Assembly: GCA_014379625.1 (NCBI GenBank) | Contig: JACMLJ010000039.1 | Coordinates: forward strand, 1-64,000 | Direction: 5' to 3' | DNA length: 64,000 bases | DNA from: Ferruginibacter sp. | GTDB lineage: Bacteria > Bacteroidota > Bacteroidia > Chitinophagales > Chitinophagaceae | Shown here: positions 9,348 to 18,555 of the stretch, piece by piece | Layout: every line of letters starts with the position of its first letter | Numbering within the stretch: the stretch's first letter is position 1 | Made by a program: the position numbers and the translations under genes | Notes under the pieces: model-generated | The model's database searches: none | Seen by the model: the letters and a program-made list of their open reading frames with translations, nothing else | What the model was told of the DNA's origin: nothing

Positions 9348-11189
9348 ATGAAAGCCCTTCTTTCCTTTCTGCTGATGCTATTCAATGTGCTGCCCATACA
9401 GTCGCAGCCTGCAACGGATTCCCTGGAAGAAATTTTAAAAAATACAGGTGTTTACCGTGCGAACCTGCAGAAATATTTAGACCAGGTGCAAACCATGGGG
9501 CCTGATGAAATTGAGAAGATCAGGGTGATTGGCGAATGGGTTATCAACAATACCTACACAGATTCATTGCAGGAGATGCAGGCCACAGCCAACCTTGTTT
9601 TAGGAAAAATTTATACTGTTATCTCCAGTTATGGTGAGGCAACCCGGTACTTAACCAGTGCCCTAAGCATTTCGGAAAAAAATAATTTTTATAGGATCCA
9701 GGCAGAAGCACTTAACGCACTGGGATCGGTATACAACAGCAATGAACAATATGAAAAAGCCCTTGACTTCTATAAAAAATCACTTGCCATCAGTAAACAA
9801 CATAATTTTCTTCATGGCATAGCCCGCGCCGGATTTAACCTGGGCAATACACAATTGAATTCGCAACACAGAGATGCCGGTTTGGTAAGGTCTTCGATCA
9901 ATTTGATGCTCCGGGGATTGGGTATCGTACAACAATTAAAAGACACGCAAAGTATTATTACCCAAAGCTGGGGATTAAGCAATGCGTACGCTATATTAAA
10001 GAATTATGATTCGGCCGAGGCAATGTTGGGTATTGCCGGAAAATTAATAACAGCAAGCGGCAAAGAATTTACTTTTATAAGACATTATAACAAGGTGGCA
10101 AAACTGTATAGCGACAAAAAAGAATATAGTGAAGCAATAAAATATTATGAAAAGGGCCTGGCACTGGCAAAAAAATATACTGTGCCCAGGTGGATGTGCC
10201 AATATTATACCGGTATGGCGGAAACCTATGAAAATATGGGCAACTATAAAAAAGCTAACCTGTATAATCAACTGAATATAAAAATGCATGATGCATTGGT
10301 AAGCAAAGAAAATTTTGCAGCAGCAGCAGATATCCAAAATCGTTATGAAAGGGCCAAAAAAGACAATGAAATATTGAAACTGGCCGCGGTCAGCAAACAA
10401 AAATCAACAATCAATATCATTCTTGCCCTGGCATCCTTCGGACTGTTGCTGATAAGCTTTTTGAGCTACACGAACTTTAAAAACCGTAGTAAAATTTTAA
10501 AACAGCAGGAGGAAATTCAAGTGCAAAAGATCACCCGGTTAGAAAAAGACAAACAACTGGTGTCGATTGACGCGATGCTCAAAGGGCAGGAAGAGGAGCG
10601 CAGCCGCATTGCCAAAGATTTACATGACGGTCTGGGTGGCCTGCTATCGGGTACCAAATTGTCTTTTATGCATGTAAAAGAAACACTTGACTTACCACCT
10701 GAAAAAGCGACCCAGTTTGACAGGTCTTTAAGTATGCTCGACAATACCATTGGCGACCTTCGAAAAGTAGCACAGAACCTGATGCCGGAAGCATTGGTGA
10801 AGTTTGGGCTGCATGAGGCGCTGAGAGATTTCTGTGATTCGATTCAATCATCATCGGGTATAAAATTGCTGTACCATCACTATGGTGAAAAAAGGAAACT
10901 GGATAATACCGCAGAAGTGTTTATCTATCGTATTATCCAGGAGTTGGTAAATAATGCCGTTAAGCATGCTGATGCCAGCCAGGTTATTGTACAACTCACC
11001 ATGAATAAAAACAAAACAGCGATTACCATAGAAGATAATGGAAATGGATTTGATAAAAACATGCTGAACTATACCAAAGGCGCCGGCATGGCCAATATCG
11101 AATACCGGGTGCAGTATTTTAATGGAACAACTGATATAGTATCATCGCCGGGCAACGGAACCTCCGTAAATATTGAATTAAATACATAA
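9348..11189 (+). CDS. TPR-containing sensor histidine kinase (NarL/DegS class)
   Basis: The 613-residue protein has a signal peptide (about 1-19). Residues about 60-320 are tetratricopeptide repeats facing the periplasm, for example ALNALGSVYNSNEQYEKALDFYKKSL. One membrane helix follows at about 353-373 (INIILALASFGLLLISFL), then a short coiled coil. The HisKA_3 dimerisation helix EEERSRIAKDLHDGLGG has the phospho-acceptor His426. A HATPase_c domain holds an N-box (ELVNNAVKHAD) and EDNGNGFD. The stop is 3 bases before the response regulator at 11193, so the two form an operon and a cognate pair. The signal sensed by the TPR domain is unknown. Confidence 0.92.
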   Translation: MKALLSFLLMLFNVLPIQSQPATDSLEEILKNTGVYRANLQKYLDQVQTMGPDEIEKIRVIGEWVINNTYTDSLQEMQATANLVLGKIYTVISSYGEATRYLTSALSISEKNNFYRIQAEALNALGSVYNSNEQYEKALDFYKKSLAISKQHNFLHGIARAGFNLGNTQLNSQHRDAGLVRSSINLMLRGLGIVQQLKDTQSIITQSWGLSNAYAILKNYDSAEAMLGIAGKLITASGKEFTFIRHYNKVAKLYSDKKEYSEAIKYYEKGLALAKKYTVPRWMCQYYTGMAETYENMGNYKKANLYNQLNIKMHDALVSKENFAAAADIQNRYERAKKDNEILKLAAVSKQKSTINIILALASFGLLLISFLSYTNFKNRSKILKQQEEIQVQKITRLEKDKQLVSIDAMLKGQEEERSRIAKDLHDGLGGLLSGTKLSFMHVKETLDLPPEKATQFDRSLSMLDNTIGDLRKVAQNLMPEALVKFGLHEALRDFCDSIQSSSGIKLLYHHYGEKRKLDNTAEVFIYRIIQELVNNAVKHADASQVIVQLTMNKNKTAITIEDNGNGFDKNMLNYTKGAGMANIEYRVQYFNGTTDIVSSPGNGTSVNIELNT

Positions 11190-11192
11190 ACA

Positions 11193-11813
11193 ATGACCAG
11201 GGTGTATATAGTAGATGACCATGCCGTAGTAATTGAAGGCATTTATTCTTTATTGCAAAAAGAGAAAGATATTGAAATGGCCGGCTATGCCACCAATGCG
11301 GCTAATTGTATGCAATATTTTATCAATCATACCACCGATGTAATATTAATGGACATCAGCCTTCCGGATATGAACGGGGTGGACTTATGCAAAATAATCA
11401 AAAAGAATTATCCCGGAATTATGGTGCTTGCCCTGAGTACATTTAACCAGGGCACTTATATCCGGAAGATGATGGAAAGCGGGGCCAGCGGTTACCTGCT
11501 GAAAAACGCAGGCAGGCAGGAAATCGTTGAAGCCATTCACCTCGTGATGAAAGGGAAAACATATTTTAGTTTTGATGCAGGACAGGCCCTGAAATCAACT
11601 ACGGATCAGCAAAATGCCATTCCCCCGCTTACAAAACGGGAAAAAGAAGTCCTCGTAAATATCGCAGATGGATTAACCAATATACAGATCGCCGAAAAAC
11701 TATTTATCAGCACTGATACGGTGGACAGCCACCGTAAAAATTTACATGCCAAACTGAATGTAAAAAACACGGCTATGCTGATCCGCTTTGCGGTGGAAAA
11801 TAATTTATTGTAA
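11193..11813 (+). CDS. NarL/FixJ-type response regulator with LuxR HTH
   Basis: The 206-residue protein is a two-domain transcription regulator. The receiver domain (1-120) carries the acidic pocket VDDH at 7-10 and the phospho-acceptor Asp54 in LMDISLPD. The switch Thr/Ser is in LALSTF and the conserved Lys in GYLLKNA. The C-terminal LuxR helix-turn-helix starts at about 145 (LTKREKEVLVNIADGLTNIQ) and ends with VDSHRKNLHAKLNV. It directly follows its kinase, with three bases between them. Target genes cannot be read from the sequence. Confidence 0.94.
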   Translation: MTRVYIVDDHAVVIEGIYSLLQKEKDIEMAGYATNAANCMQYFINHTTDVILMDISLPDMNGVDLCKIIKKNYPGIMVLALSTFNQGTYIRKMMESGASGYLLKNAGRQEIVEAIHLVMKGKTYFSFDAGQALKSTTDQQNAIPPLTKREKEVLVNIADGLTNIQIAEKLFISTDTVDSHRKNLHAKLNVKNTAMLIRFAVENNLL

Positions 11814-12162
11814 GGCTGAATTGTTCTTTTAACCTGTCAATATTTAATTCTATAATTTTAAGGGTCAACTTCAGGGGCGGCCCATGGGGTAGTTAAGTGA
11901 TATAGCATTTAAACCCGAATGAAAAATTGGTGATAAGCATTGCCCGATTTATACAACGGCAGATACCGAATTTGTTCTCCCTTATGTGGCTCCCGGATCA
12001 ACTATGATAAATACTCTACGAACAAAACAAAGTTCGGTGTTGGCTGCTTCACCAATTGGCCAACTGCTTTCCTGCAATCATATTTACAGCCAGTATGTAT
12101 TTATTGAGGATAAACGGAAAACTACGCAGAAATTGGAAAGTAAATGGTGAAATATTGATCAT
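11814..12162. other. Intergenic stretch without a supported gene
   Basis: This 349-base space lies between the regulator and the convergent permease. A 70-codon open stretch at about 11940-12152 on the plus strand has only an internal ATG (12003), no RBS and no recognisable product, so I do not call it. No hairpin with a T-run was found. Confidence 0.5.
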
Positions 12163-13470
12163 TCACCTTTGTCTCACCACCAGTTTGGTTAATAAATAGA
12201 TGAAAGAGAACACCAATATAAAAATGGCGATGCCGGTCAGTTCCGGTTTCGTTAAATTAGACAGCAGCCATACAATGCCACCAGTTGCGATCAGCGGAAC
12301 AATTATGCCCCCCGGCACACGAAAAGTTTTTTCGGTAGTTGTTGGGTTGTTTTTCCTGAGTTTTAAAGTGGCCAGTACAACACCGAGATAAATAATTAGT
12401 ACAGCAGCGCTTGCAATGGTGGCCAATTGTTTAAACCCGCCGGATATGGCAAATAAAAAACCTAACCCGGCATAAAAGGCAATGGCAATATATGGTGTAA
12501 AAAAACGGGGGTGCACTTTCGCCAATGGCTTTGGCATCAGGCCATCTCTTGCACCGGCAAACAATATCCGCGGGATAGAAAGTAGTTCGCCACCCAGGGC
12601 GCCCAGCATGGAAAGGGTTGTTGCAGCAATTATCAGAATAGTTCCCGATTTACCAAAAGCAATGCCCGCCACTGCGGCTAATGGAGCAGTTTTATGTGCT
12701 GCAATGCCGTCCCCCAAAACCCCTTGTGTTACTAACTGAATAGCTATATACAAAACCAGCACACCCGAAACCCCGAAAAAAATACCCAGCGGTACGGTTC
12801 GTTTTGGATTTTTTATTTCACCACCGTTACTTAGTGGCCCTTCCAGGCCCAGGAAGGCGAAAAATAAAAGCAATGATGCCGTGCCGATATTGGCAATAGT
12901 AGGAGATGTAACCCATCTTAAGTTTTCGGGTGCTACAAAACGGGCCCCCACAATTACCAGTACAATCATCGGGATTAATTTTCCTAATGTGGCGAATTCA
13001 ATAAAACGTACACCGTTTTTTACGCTTCGGATATTGAGCAGGGCAAGGCTTCCGAAAATAAAAAAAAGAAATAATGCCCTGAAAATTTCATTACCTAACA
13101 ACGGAAATAAATATTTCAGTGTATCTGCCAGTCCGTTTGCAATAGCTGCATCTGATAATACACTACCACCAATCCAATATATATTGTTTGCTAAAAATCC
13201 TGCAAAAGGGCCAAAAGCTGTTTCAATATAAGTGTACACCCCTCCGCTTGCAGTTGTTTTGCTGCCCACTTCTGCAAAGCACAAACCAATTAAAAATATC
13301 AGCGCGCCGCAAACAAAGTACGCAATAATAGCGGTGGCACCCAGGCCTTCGGCAATAATTGCAGGGATCACAAAAATACCGGAGCCCGCTGTTATGTTTA
13401 TGATAGCCAGCGTGAGCGACCTTACACCGATTTCCGGTTTAAGATTTTCTTTTGCCGGAACCGGGTACAT
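12163..13470 (-). CDS. APC-family amino acid permease
   Basis: The 435-residue inner-membrane protein has about 12 hydrophobic helices. The first helix contains the APC substrate-binding turn ITAGSGIFVIPA, matching the unwound GxG of TM1. FLGLEGPLSNGGEIKNPKRTVP is the conserved loop after TM6. The likely role is proton-coupled uptake or exchange of amino acids. The gene lies 35 bases downstream of a secreted dipeptidase on the same strand. The pair would release amino acids from dipeptides outside the cytoplasm and import them. Substrate specificity is not readable. Confidence 0.9.
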   Translation of the reverse strand: MYPVPAKENLKPEIGVRSLTLAIINITAGSGIFVIPAIIAEGLGATAIIAYFVCGALIFLIGLCFAEVGSKTTASGGVYTYIETAFGPFAGFLANNIYWIGGSVLSDAAIANGLADTLKYLFPLLGNEIFRALFLFFIFGSLALLNIRSVKNGVRFIEFATLGKLIPMIVLVIVGARFVAPENLRWVTSPTIANIGTASLLLFFAFLGLEGPLSNGGEIKNPKRTVPLGIFFGVSGVLVLYIAIQLVTQGVLGDGIAAHKTAPLAAVAGIAFGKSGTILIIAATTLSMLGALGGELLSIPRILFAGARDGLMPKPLAKVHPRFFTPYIAIAFYAGLGFLFAISGGFKQLATIASAAVLIIYLGVVLATLKLRKNNPTTTEKTFRVPGGIIVPLIATGGIVWLLSNLTKPELTGIAIFILVFSFIYLLTKLVVRQR

Positions 13471-13505
13471 GTTGTTTATTTAGGGTGAATTGTCTTTGAC
13501 TTTTG

Positions 13506-14675
13506 CTATTTCGTTTCATTGGCTTTTAAAACCCTTAAAAAATTGCCACCCAAAATTTTGGTAATATCCCGTTTGCTGTAACCTTTGTCCAGCAAAGCTT
13601 TTGTAATTACCGGGTACGAGGTTACATCGTCTAATTGCTGCGGGGTAATCGTAATGCCATCAAAGTCGGAACCCAGGCCCACATAATCAACTCCCACTAA
13701 ATTGACGATGTAGTCAATATGTTGTATGAGTAATGATAAAGGCGGGCGCAGGGCACTGGCTTCATCGCTGTATTTTGTAAAAAGAAATAATTCTATATTC
13801 CATTCATGCATACCCGTTTTTATGAGTGAGTCATTTTCTGATGCATGCTTTTGCATAAAGGCACGCTGTTTTTTTATAAAACTGCTGTCAATAAACCCTG
13901 GGTTAAAATTCAACTGGATTACGCCTCCATTTTTTGCGATCGCTTTTACCTGGTCATCTTTTAAATTACGCTGGTGGTGGCATAAATTGTATACAGCACT
14001 GTGCGAGGCAATAATGGGTTTAGTGGTGGTATTTATTACATCCCAAAAACTTTGTTCCCCCACGTGGCTGATATCCACTATCATGCCCAATTGATTCATG
14101 CTGCTCACCACCTCCCTGCCAAAATCAGTTAAGCCTTTGTGCGCCATGTTCATGGTAAATGTTTCGTCAAATGCGCTGGTGGCCCAGGTTGTAGAGTTGT
14201 TCCAGGTAAGCGTCATATACCTTGCGCCACGGTTGTAAAAAACTTCCAGTTTACTTAAATCATCTTCTATCATATGGCCACCTTCTACCCCAAACAGCGC
14301 AGCAATTTTGTGTTGTTTTACAGCTTTCAGCAATGCCGTAGTATTGGCAACTTTCACAATTTTATCCGGATTGCGTGCCAGTACAGCATCTAAACTGTCC
14401 ATTTGCCGGTTGGCGTATTGATAGGGGTTTTGCTTTTTGCCATCGCAAAAAACAGAAAATAACTGCACATCTAATCCACCCTGGTTCCATCTTGCCAAAT
14501 CGCTGTGTGTTTTTCCTGTTAAGTTGTTGTCGAATACCATTCCGTCATCAACACTCTTCATTAAAATATCATTGTGCGTATCTACTACAATGGCTTTGTT
14601 ATGAATTTTTTTATAGGATTGTGCAATGATCTGGTGAGTAAATAAAATACTGATGATGAACAGTTTTATTTTCAT
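13506..14675 (-). CDS. Membrane dipeptidase (peptidase family M19), exported
   Basis: The 389-residue protein has a signal peptide (about 1-19, ending IIAQ) and lies outside the cytoplasm. It is a zinc-dependent, renal-type dipeptidase with a TIM barrel. The first metal pair is in VVDTHND (His34, Asp36). The bridging Glu is in FGVEGGHMIEDD. The later His ligands are in MIVDISHVGEQSFWDV and PIIASHSAV. The C-terminal YVGLGSDFDG completes the family pattern. It is the first gene of a two-gene minus-strand operon with the permease that follows. The ATG at 14675 gives a good signal peptide. Confidence 0.93.
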   Translation of the reverse strand: MKIKLFIISILFTHQIIAQSYKKIHNKAIVVDTHNDILMKSVDDGMVFDNNLTGKTHSDLARWNQGGLDVQLFSVFCDGKKQNPYQYANRQMDSLDAVLARNPDKIVKVANTTALLKAVKQHKIAALFGVEGGHMIEDDLSKLEVFYNRGARYMTLTWNNSTTWATSAFDETFTMNMAHKGLTDFGREVVSSMNQLGMIVDISHVGEQSFWDVINTTTKPIIASHSAVYNLCHHQRNLKDDQVKAIAKNGGVIQLNFNPGFIDSSFIKKQRAFMQKHASENDSLIKTGMHEWNIELFLFTKYSDEASALRPPLSLLIQHIDYIVNLVGVDYVGLGSDFDGITITPQQLDDVTSYPVITKALLDKGYSKRDITKILGGNFLRVLKANETK

Positions 14676-14843
14676 GTGTTTGTTAAATTCATTAGGATAA
14701 ATTAGTAGCTCCCGGAGTAAGAGGATGAAGAAAACTTCGGTATGATTTTAATTGTTTGATCTTTTTATTGTTGCCAGTCGGGTTAATTAGCTTTGATAAT
14801 TGCACCAGGGATAGTTTTATATTTAACACGAATAATTTTAATA

Positions 14844-14868
14844 CTGAGGAGGTAAAACACCCCCTCAG
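14844..14868 (-). terminator. Hairpin, probable terminator of the 14906-15439 gene
   Basis: CTGAGGAGGT and ACCCCCTCAG pair over 10 positions with one mismatch around a 5-base loop. On the minus strand the hairpin is followed by TATTAAAATTATT, a weak U-run. It sits about 40 bases past the stop of the gene. Confidence 0.5.
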
Positions 14869-14905
14869 CATCAATTAATAATAGCAAGGGATACCCGTGC
14901 AGGCA

Positions 14906-15439
14906 TTACTTGGCTTTAGCATCATCATTGGAAATATCCCTTACGCATATATACTTCCCGTTACGCTTTTCCCATACTGCCATATACTTTCCCGTGTAAG
15001 TCACCTTACCTGAAGTATCTTTAACGGTAATTTTTCCCGTTTCGGTAACGGTATTTTCGTTACCAAAAACATCCATTACGTCATAAGCAACCGTCGTACC
15101 CTTAGCTCTTTTTGCAAGGCCGGCAGCAACATCTTTATAAATGGCTTCTTTACCCACCATCATCGGTTTGTTATTGGCGAAAGTTACAGCATCATCAGCA
15201 TAAAAAGCCGCTACAGCGTTGGTGTCACGGGCATTGTCGGCGACCGCCCAACTGGTTTCCAAAGCCTGAATATCCGTTTTTAATTTTGCCATGTCTGGCC
15301 CGGCTTCTGTTGATGGGGTTGCCTCTGTTGTTTTGGCGGCGGAGTCTGTTTTGTCTGCAGCCGTGTTATCACATCCTATGGCGAAACAGGATAAAGCAAC
15401 ACAAACTACGGCGAATTTGAAACGATTCATTTTTTGCAT
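14906..15439 (-). CDS. NTF2-like (SnoaL/DUF4440) lipoprotein
   Basis: The 177-residue protein has a lipoprotein signal with a cysteine at about residue 23 (CFAIGCDN). A Thr/Ala/Ser-rich linker follows (residues 25-48). The remaining 120 residues form a cone-shaped NTF2-like domain: LETSWAVADNARDTNAVAAFYADDAVTFANN, KEAIYKD, and WEKRNGKYICVRDI at the end. DUF4440 members are often called ketosteroid-isomerase-like, but most have no known reaction. It would be anchored in the outer or inner membrane facing the periplasm. Two ATGs at 15439 and 15430 are possible starts; both leave the lipobox in place. Confidence 0.8.
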   Translation of the reverse strand: MQKMNRFKFAVVCVALSCFAIGCDNTAADKTDSAAKTTEATPSTEAGPDMAKLKTDIQALETSWAVADNARDTNAVAAFYADDAVTFANNKPMMVGKEAIYKDVAAGLAKRAKGTTVAYDVMDVFGNENTVTETGKITVKDTSGKVTYTGKYMAVWEKRNGKYICVRDISNDDAKAK

Positions 15440-15598
15440 TTTTTTTGTTTTATAAGTGAATAAAAAGCTGAGGTGTAACCGATAGGAAATTGAATGATTG
15501 ATAAAGATAAGTTAGCTTTTAATACCGTTCCTATTTGCTTTTATCCATTTCCAGTGCCATTGTTCGGCAGGGTTTTGCTTAAATGGCTATTGGTTAAA

Positions 15599-15910
15599 TT
15601 ATTGAGTATGCCCAATTAAAATAGTTGGCGCACCGCCTGACGAAATCCGGTTTGCATCTGCAGCCACTTCCTGCATACCAGCCGAAGACATCGCTGCCTC
15701 CAGTGCTTCGGGCGATTCAAAAGGCATTGCAAACAGTTGATAAAAAGCTGCTGCACCCTGGGGGCTGGGTAAAAATTTAGTTACCGTATAAGGCTTTACC
15801 GTTGTAGCTATTCCTGTTTTTTCATCAAGGAATGCCAGATGCTTGACATATTCTGTTTCAAATTGCTGCACATCGGCAGGCTGCGGATAAAGTACCATTA
15901 ATTGTAGCAT
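15599..15910 (-). CDS. EthD-family protein
   Basis: The 103-residue cytosolic protein has the ferredoxin-like alpha+beta barrel seen in EthD: MLQLMVLYPQPADVQQFETEY at the start, KFLPSP in the middle and AFYQLFAMPFESPEALEAAM near the end. EthD proteins were first seen beside ether-degrading P450 systems. Most bacterial homologues are small dimers with no assigned reaction, and nothing nearby points to a substrate. The start is the only sensible ATG. Confidence 0.75.
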   Translation of the reverse strand: MLQLMVLYPQPADVQQFETEYVKHLAFLDEKTGIATTVKPYTVTKFLPSPQGAAAFYQLFAMPFESPEALEAAMSSAGMQEVAADANRISSGGAPTILIGHTQ

Positions 15911-16406
15911 TGGTTTATATTTTATTGTGATAATTGTGATTAACGCTTTAAATTAATCTGGCCGATTAAAACTAAAGGAAGAACTTGCATTTCAAATTTG
16001 GTATGCCCGCGGAAGGATTGTGGCGCACCCCTCCCTGACTGCGTGAAACTAACTGGGATGATGCCATACCTGCTTTGGCCACGCGTATTTGTACAGCCGG
16101 CATTCACAATAATTAAACCGTTCAGTTTAAAAGTAAAACATAATTGCAGTTATTCAAAGGCCCTTTTGCAGTAATAAATACCCAATTCTTTCCGTCATGG
16201 CCGGTGACAAACTCAAAACAGTAGCGACAACCTGGGATGCACCATTTTTCAATACCCAAAAATAAGCAAATCATCTTATCAATCATTTTCACAACATCAC
16301 AGTTACCCGGTTAGAGTATTTAAAATCGTCAAAAGATTTTACTACCGGGTTTCCAGATTTTCATAACTATTAATTGAATCCCGAAGCCAGCCCTATTGCA
16401 CTTGCG
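15911..16406. other. Intergenic stretch without a supported gene
   Basis: This 496-base space lies upstream of the EthD gene and downstream of the second permease. I see no open frame with coding character, no tRNA-like fold and no strong hairpin. A short dyad (CGGTTAGAG...ACCGGG, about 16308-16350) is too weak to call. Confidence 0.5.
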
Positions 16407-17780
16407 TCAAATAATTTCGTCCCCGTTTTTAAAAGGCCACTGTTTTTGCATCCTGGCAAGAATGAAATACATGATCAGCCCGCTGGTTAAAACCAGTAAG
16501 AAAGAAAGAATTATGGTAATCCCCGTTGCATAAAAAATAAATAACCACATGCTGATGGCCAGTAGTACAGGTAAGGGATAGAGGGGCATTTTGTAAGGCA
16601 GGTGCAGCGTTCCGTTTCGTTTACGCAACAGTGTTACCCCTATTGCCTGGCCTATAAACTGCACCATGATCCGCATCGCCAGTATCCCGTCAATGATGTG
16701 CTTCATCCTGAATAACAGGCTAAATACCAATGCAAATCCCGCGAGTACCAGCAGCGACACATAAGGGAAGTTTTTAGTGGGATGCAGTTTACCAAATAAT
16801 TTAAAAAAGGCTCCGTCCACAGCGGCTGCATACGGCACCCTTGAATAGCCGAGCATCACCGCAAACAAAGACGCCAATGCAACCCACAATATCATGAGGG
16901 TCGCAATATTCGCCGCTGAGCCCCCATACAGCCTTTCAATGAATGTGCTTACCACAAAATTATTCTGGCCATTGTCCTGCCAGTGCTTTATTTCCTGCCA
17001 GGGGATTACACTGGCCACACTTATATTCATCGCCAGATACAGGATGGCAATTCCAATAACGGAAATGAACATACTGGCAGGGATATTTTTGCCCGGGTTC
17101 TTTATCTCCCCGCCCAGGTGGCATACATTGTAATAGCCCAGGTAACTGTAAATGGTCTTTACGCATGCCTGTCCAAATACAAAGGATATCAGTTGGCCCC
17201 AGCTAAAATCCGTATTGATGTTTTTAAGCGGCTCCATAAAATTCCCATTCGCAATACCGCCAATGATGATCCAACCCAGCGTAAGTAATACACCCGTCCA
17301 AAGCAGCACACCGATCTTACCGATGCTGTCTATTTTACGGTACAATAAAAAAGTGATAAATATAATAACGGCGGCGGATACTGCTTTTGCCTGCCATTTG
17401 TTTAAATGAACGAGGTATCCTAAATACTGAGAAAAACCGATAGCCGCAGAAGCCGCTACCAGCGGGGCCTGGATAACGGTTTGCCAAACATATAAAAAGC
17501 TCATCATCCTGCCTGGCCCCTTTTTACCATAGGCTTCTTTTAAAAAGTTATAACTCCCGCCGGCTAAGGGATAGGCTGCCCCCAGTTCACTCCAGATCAT
17601 AGCATCAATCAGGGAAAGAATTGCGCCGGCTATCCATGCATATAAGAACATGCCACCCAGTAAACCCATCACAATGGGTAAGGTAACAAAAGGCCCGATA
17701 CCCACCATGTCGATCATGTTGAGCACGGTAGATTGAAAGAGTCCTAAACTGCGCTGAAGTTTTGGTGCCGCTGTTGTCAT
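16407..17780 (-). CDS. APC-family amino acid/polyamine permease
   Basis: The 457-residue inner-membrane protein has about 12 predicted helices. TM1 holds the APC turn (MIDMVGIGPFVTLPIVMGLLGG). The loop HLGGEIKNPGKNIPASM is the conserved cytoplasmic segment after TM6. SYNFLKEAYGKKGPGRMMSF resembles the LAT-like/APC branch. It differs clearly from the permease at 12163-13470, so the two are not a recent duplication. It stands alone on the minus strand, and its substrate is unknown. Confidence 0.88.
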   Translation of the reverse strand: MTTAAPKLQRSLGLFQSTVLNMIDMVGIGPFVTLPIVMGLLGGMFLYAWIAGAILSLIDAMIWSELGAAYPLAGGSYNFLKEAYGKKGPGRMMSFLYVWQTVIQAPLVAASAAIGFSQYLGYLVHLNKWQAKAVSAAVIIFITFLLYRKIDSIGKIGVLLWTGVLLTLGWIIIGGIANGNFMEPLKNINTDFSWGQLISFVFGQACVKTIYSYLGYYNVCHLGGEIKNPGKNIPASMFISVIGIAILYLAMNISVASVIPWQEIKHWQDNGQNNFVVSTFIERLYGGSAANIATLMILWVALASLFAVMLGYSRVPYAAAVDGAFFKLFGKLHPTKNFPYVSLLVLAGFALVFSLLFRMKHIIDGILAMRIMVQFIGQAIGVTLLRKRNGTLHLPYKMPLYPLPVLLAISMWLFIFYATGITIILSFLLVLTSGLIMYFILARMQKQWPFKNGDEII

Positions 17781-17939
17781 TACAAACGGAAATTACAATT
17801 TACATGGCATAAAAAATTACCCCGGTACAATTTTAAAATTGCAGCCATCAGCATGCCACTGTTAAACCCAGTTAAAAATGAAGGTTTAATTTATCACTGA
17901 TTAATAGTAGATTATTAACCAGTTAGACCGGATTCTTCA

Positions 17940-17996
17940 CTATTGCCCATTACCCATTGACATTGCCTATCGACCATTGACCATTGACATTCACCT
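17940..17996. repeat. Degenerate short repeat (CCATTGACCATT-type)
   Basis: Imperfect 7-10 base units (TTGCCCATTACCCATTGACATT, CGACCATTGACCATTGACATT) fill the end of the space between the permease and the thioredoxin-like gene, touching the latter's stop codon. The units belong to the same loose family as those at 21386-21477 and 46427-46455. Confidence 0.65.
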
Positions 17997-18524
17997 TCAC
18001 CAACTGGCAGTAAAACCTTTCATAAAATCCGGGAAATTTTTTGTTTTAAAAGCGCCATCGCCAAAAAATTTAAGGGGAGGTTCCAATTCTTTAGGTTTTA
18101 AGAAACCGGGCAGGGGCGCCGGCTTTGCATCGATGGCACTTAAAAAAACCGTGGAGGGATAGCTCATCTGTCCATATAATAAAAATACAGCCAGTTCATT
18201 TACTTTGTTCTGTGCATTATACCCGTATTTTTTCCCATTCCATTCCGCCGCGTCTTTACTTTCAGCATCAAATTTAACGGCATAATATTTTTCATTGATA
18301 TAAGCAGCTACTTTACTGTTGTTATAGGTTTCTTTGTCCATTACTTTACACCAGCCACACCAGTCGGTATATACATCCACCAGGATCGGTTTTGGATTTT
18401 TACTATAGGCAGTCTGCATTTCAGCAATACTTAACCATTGTACTTTTTCCTTTTTGGGCACTAAGGATGAAGCAAGAACCAATACCATCATTGCGCATAT
18501 AAAAAAAACCATAACTTTTTGCAT
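17997..18524 (-). CDS. Periplasmic thioredoxin-fold protein (CGWC)
   Basis: The 175-residue protein starts with a hydrophobic signal or anchor (residues 4-21). The thioredoxin fold begins at about 28 and carries the redox motif WCGWC (Cys56, Cys59) after PILVDVYTD. YPSTVFLSAIDAKPAPLPGF contains the cis-proline position (Tyr-Pro). This is the DUF255/thioredoxin-like SoxW or DsbE-type group, active in disulfide chemistry or cytochrome maturation outside the cytoplasm. It is divergent from ubiX, with only 31 bases between the start codons. Confidence 0.85.
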   Translation of the reverse strand: MQKVMVFFICAMMVLVLASSLVPKKEKVQWLSIAEMQTAYSKNPKPILVDVYTDWCGWCKVMDKETYNNSKVAAYINEKYYAVKFDAESKDAAEWNGKKYGYNAQNKVNELAVFLLYGQMSYPSTVFLSAIDAKPAPLPGFLKPKELEPPLKFFGDGAFKTKNFPDFMKGFTASW

Positions 18525-18555
18525 ACAATATTTGTTTAGTAGATTACATATCTAA

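Noticed and set aside
12003..12152. 49-codon frame downstream of the NarL-type regulator
   Set aside because: Internal ATG without RBS, no similarity and short; chance occurrence is likely.
14692..14874. 60-codon minus-strand frame
   Set aside because: It overlaps a terminator hairpin and has no coding character.
12163..17780. The two APC permeases as a recent tandem duplication
   Set aside because: Their sequences share only family motifs; loops and lengths differ throughout.
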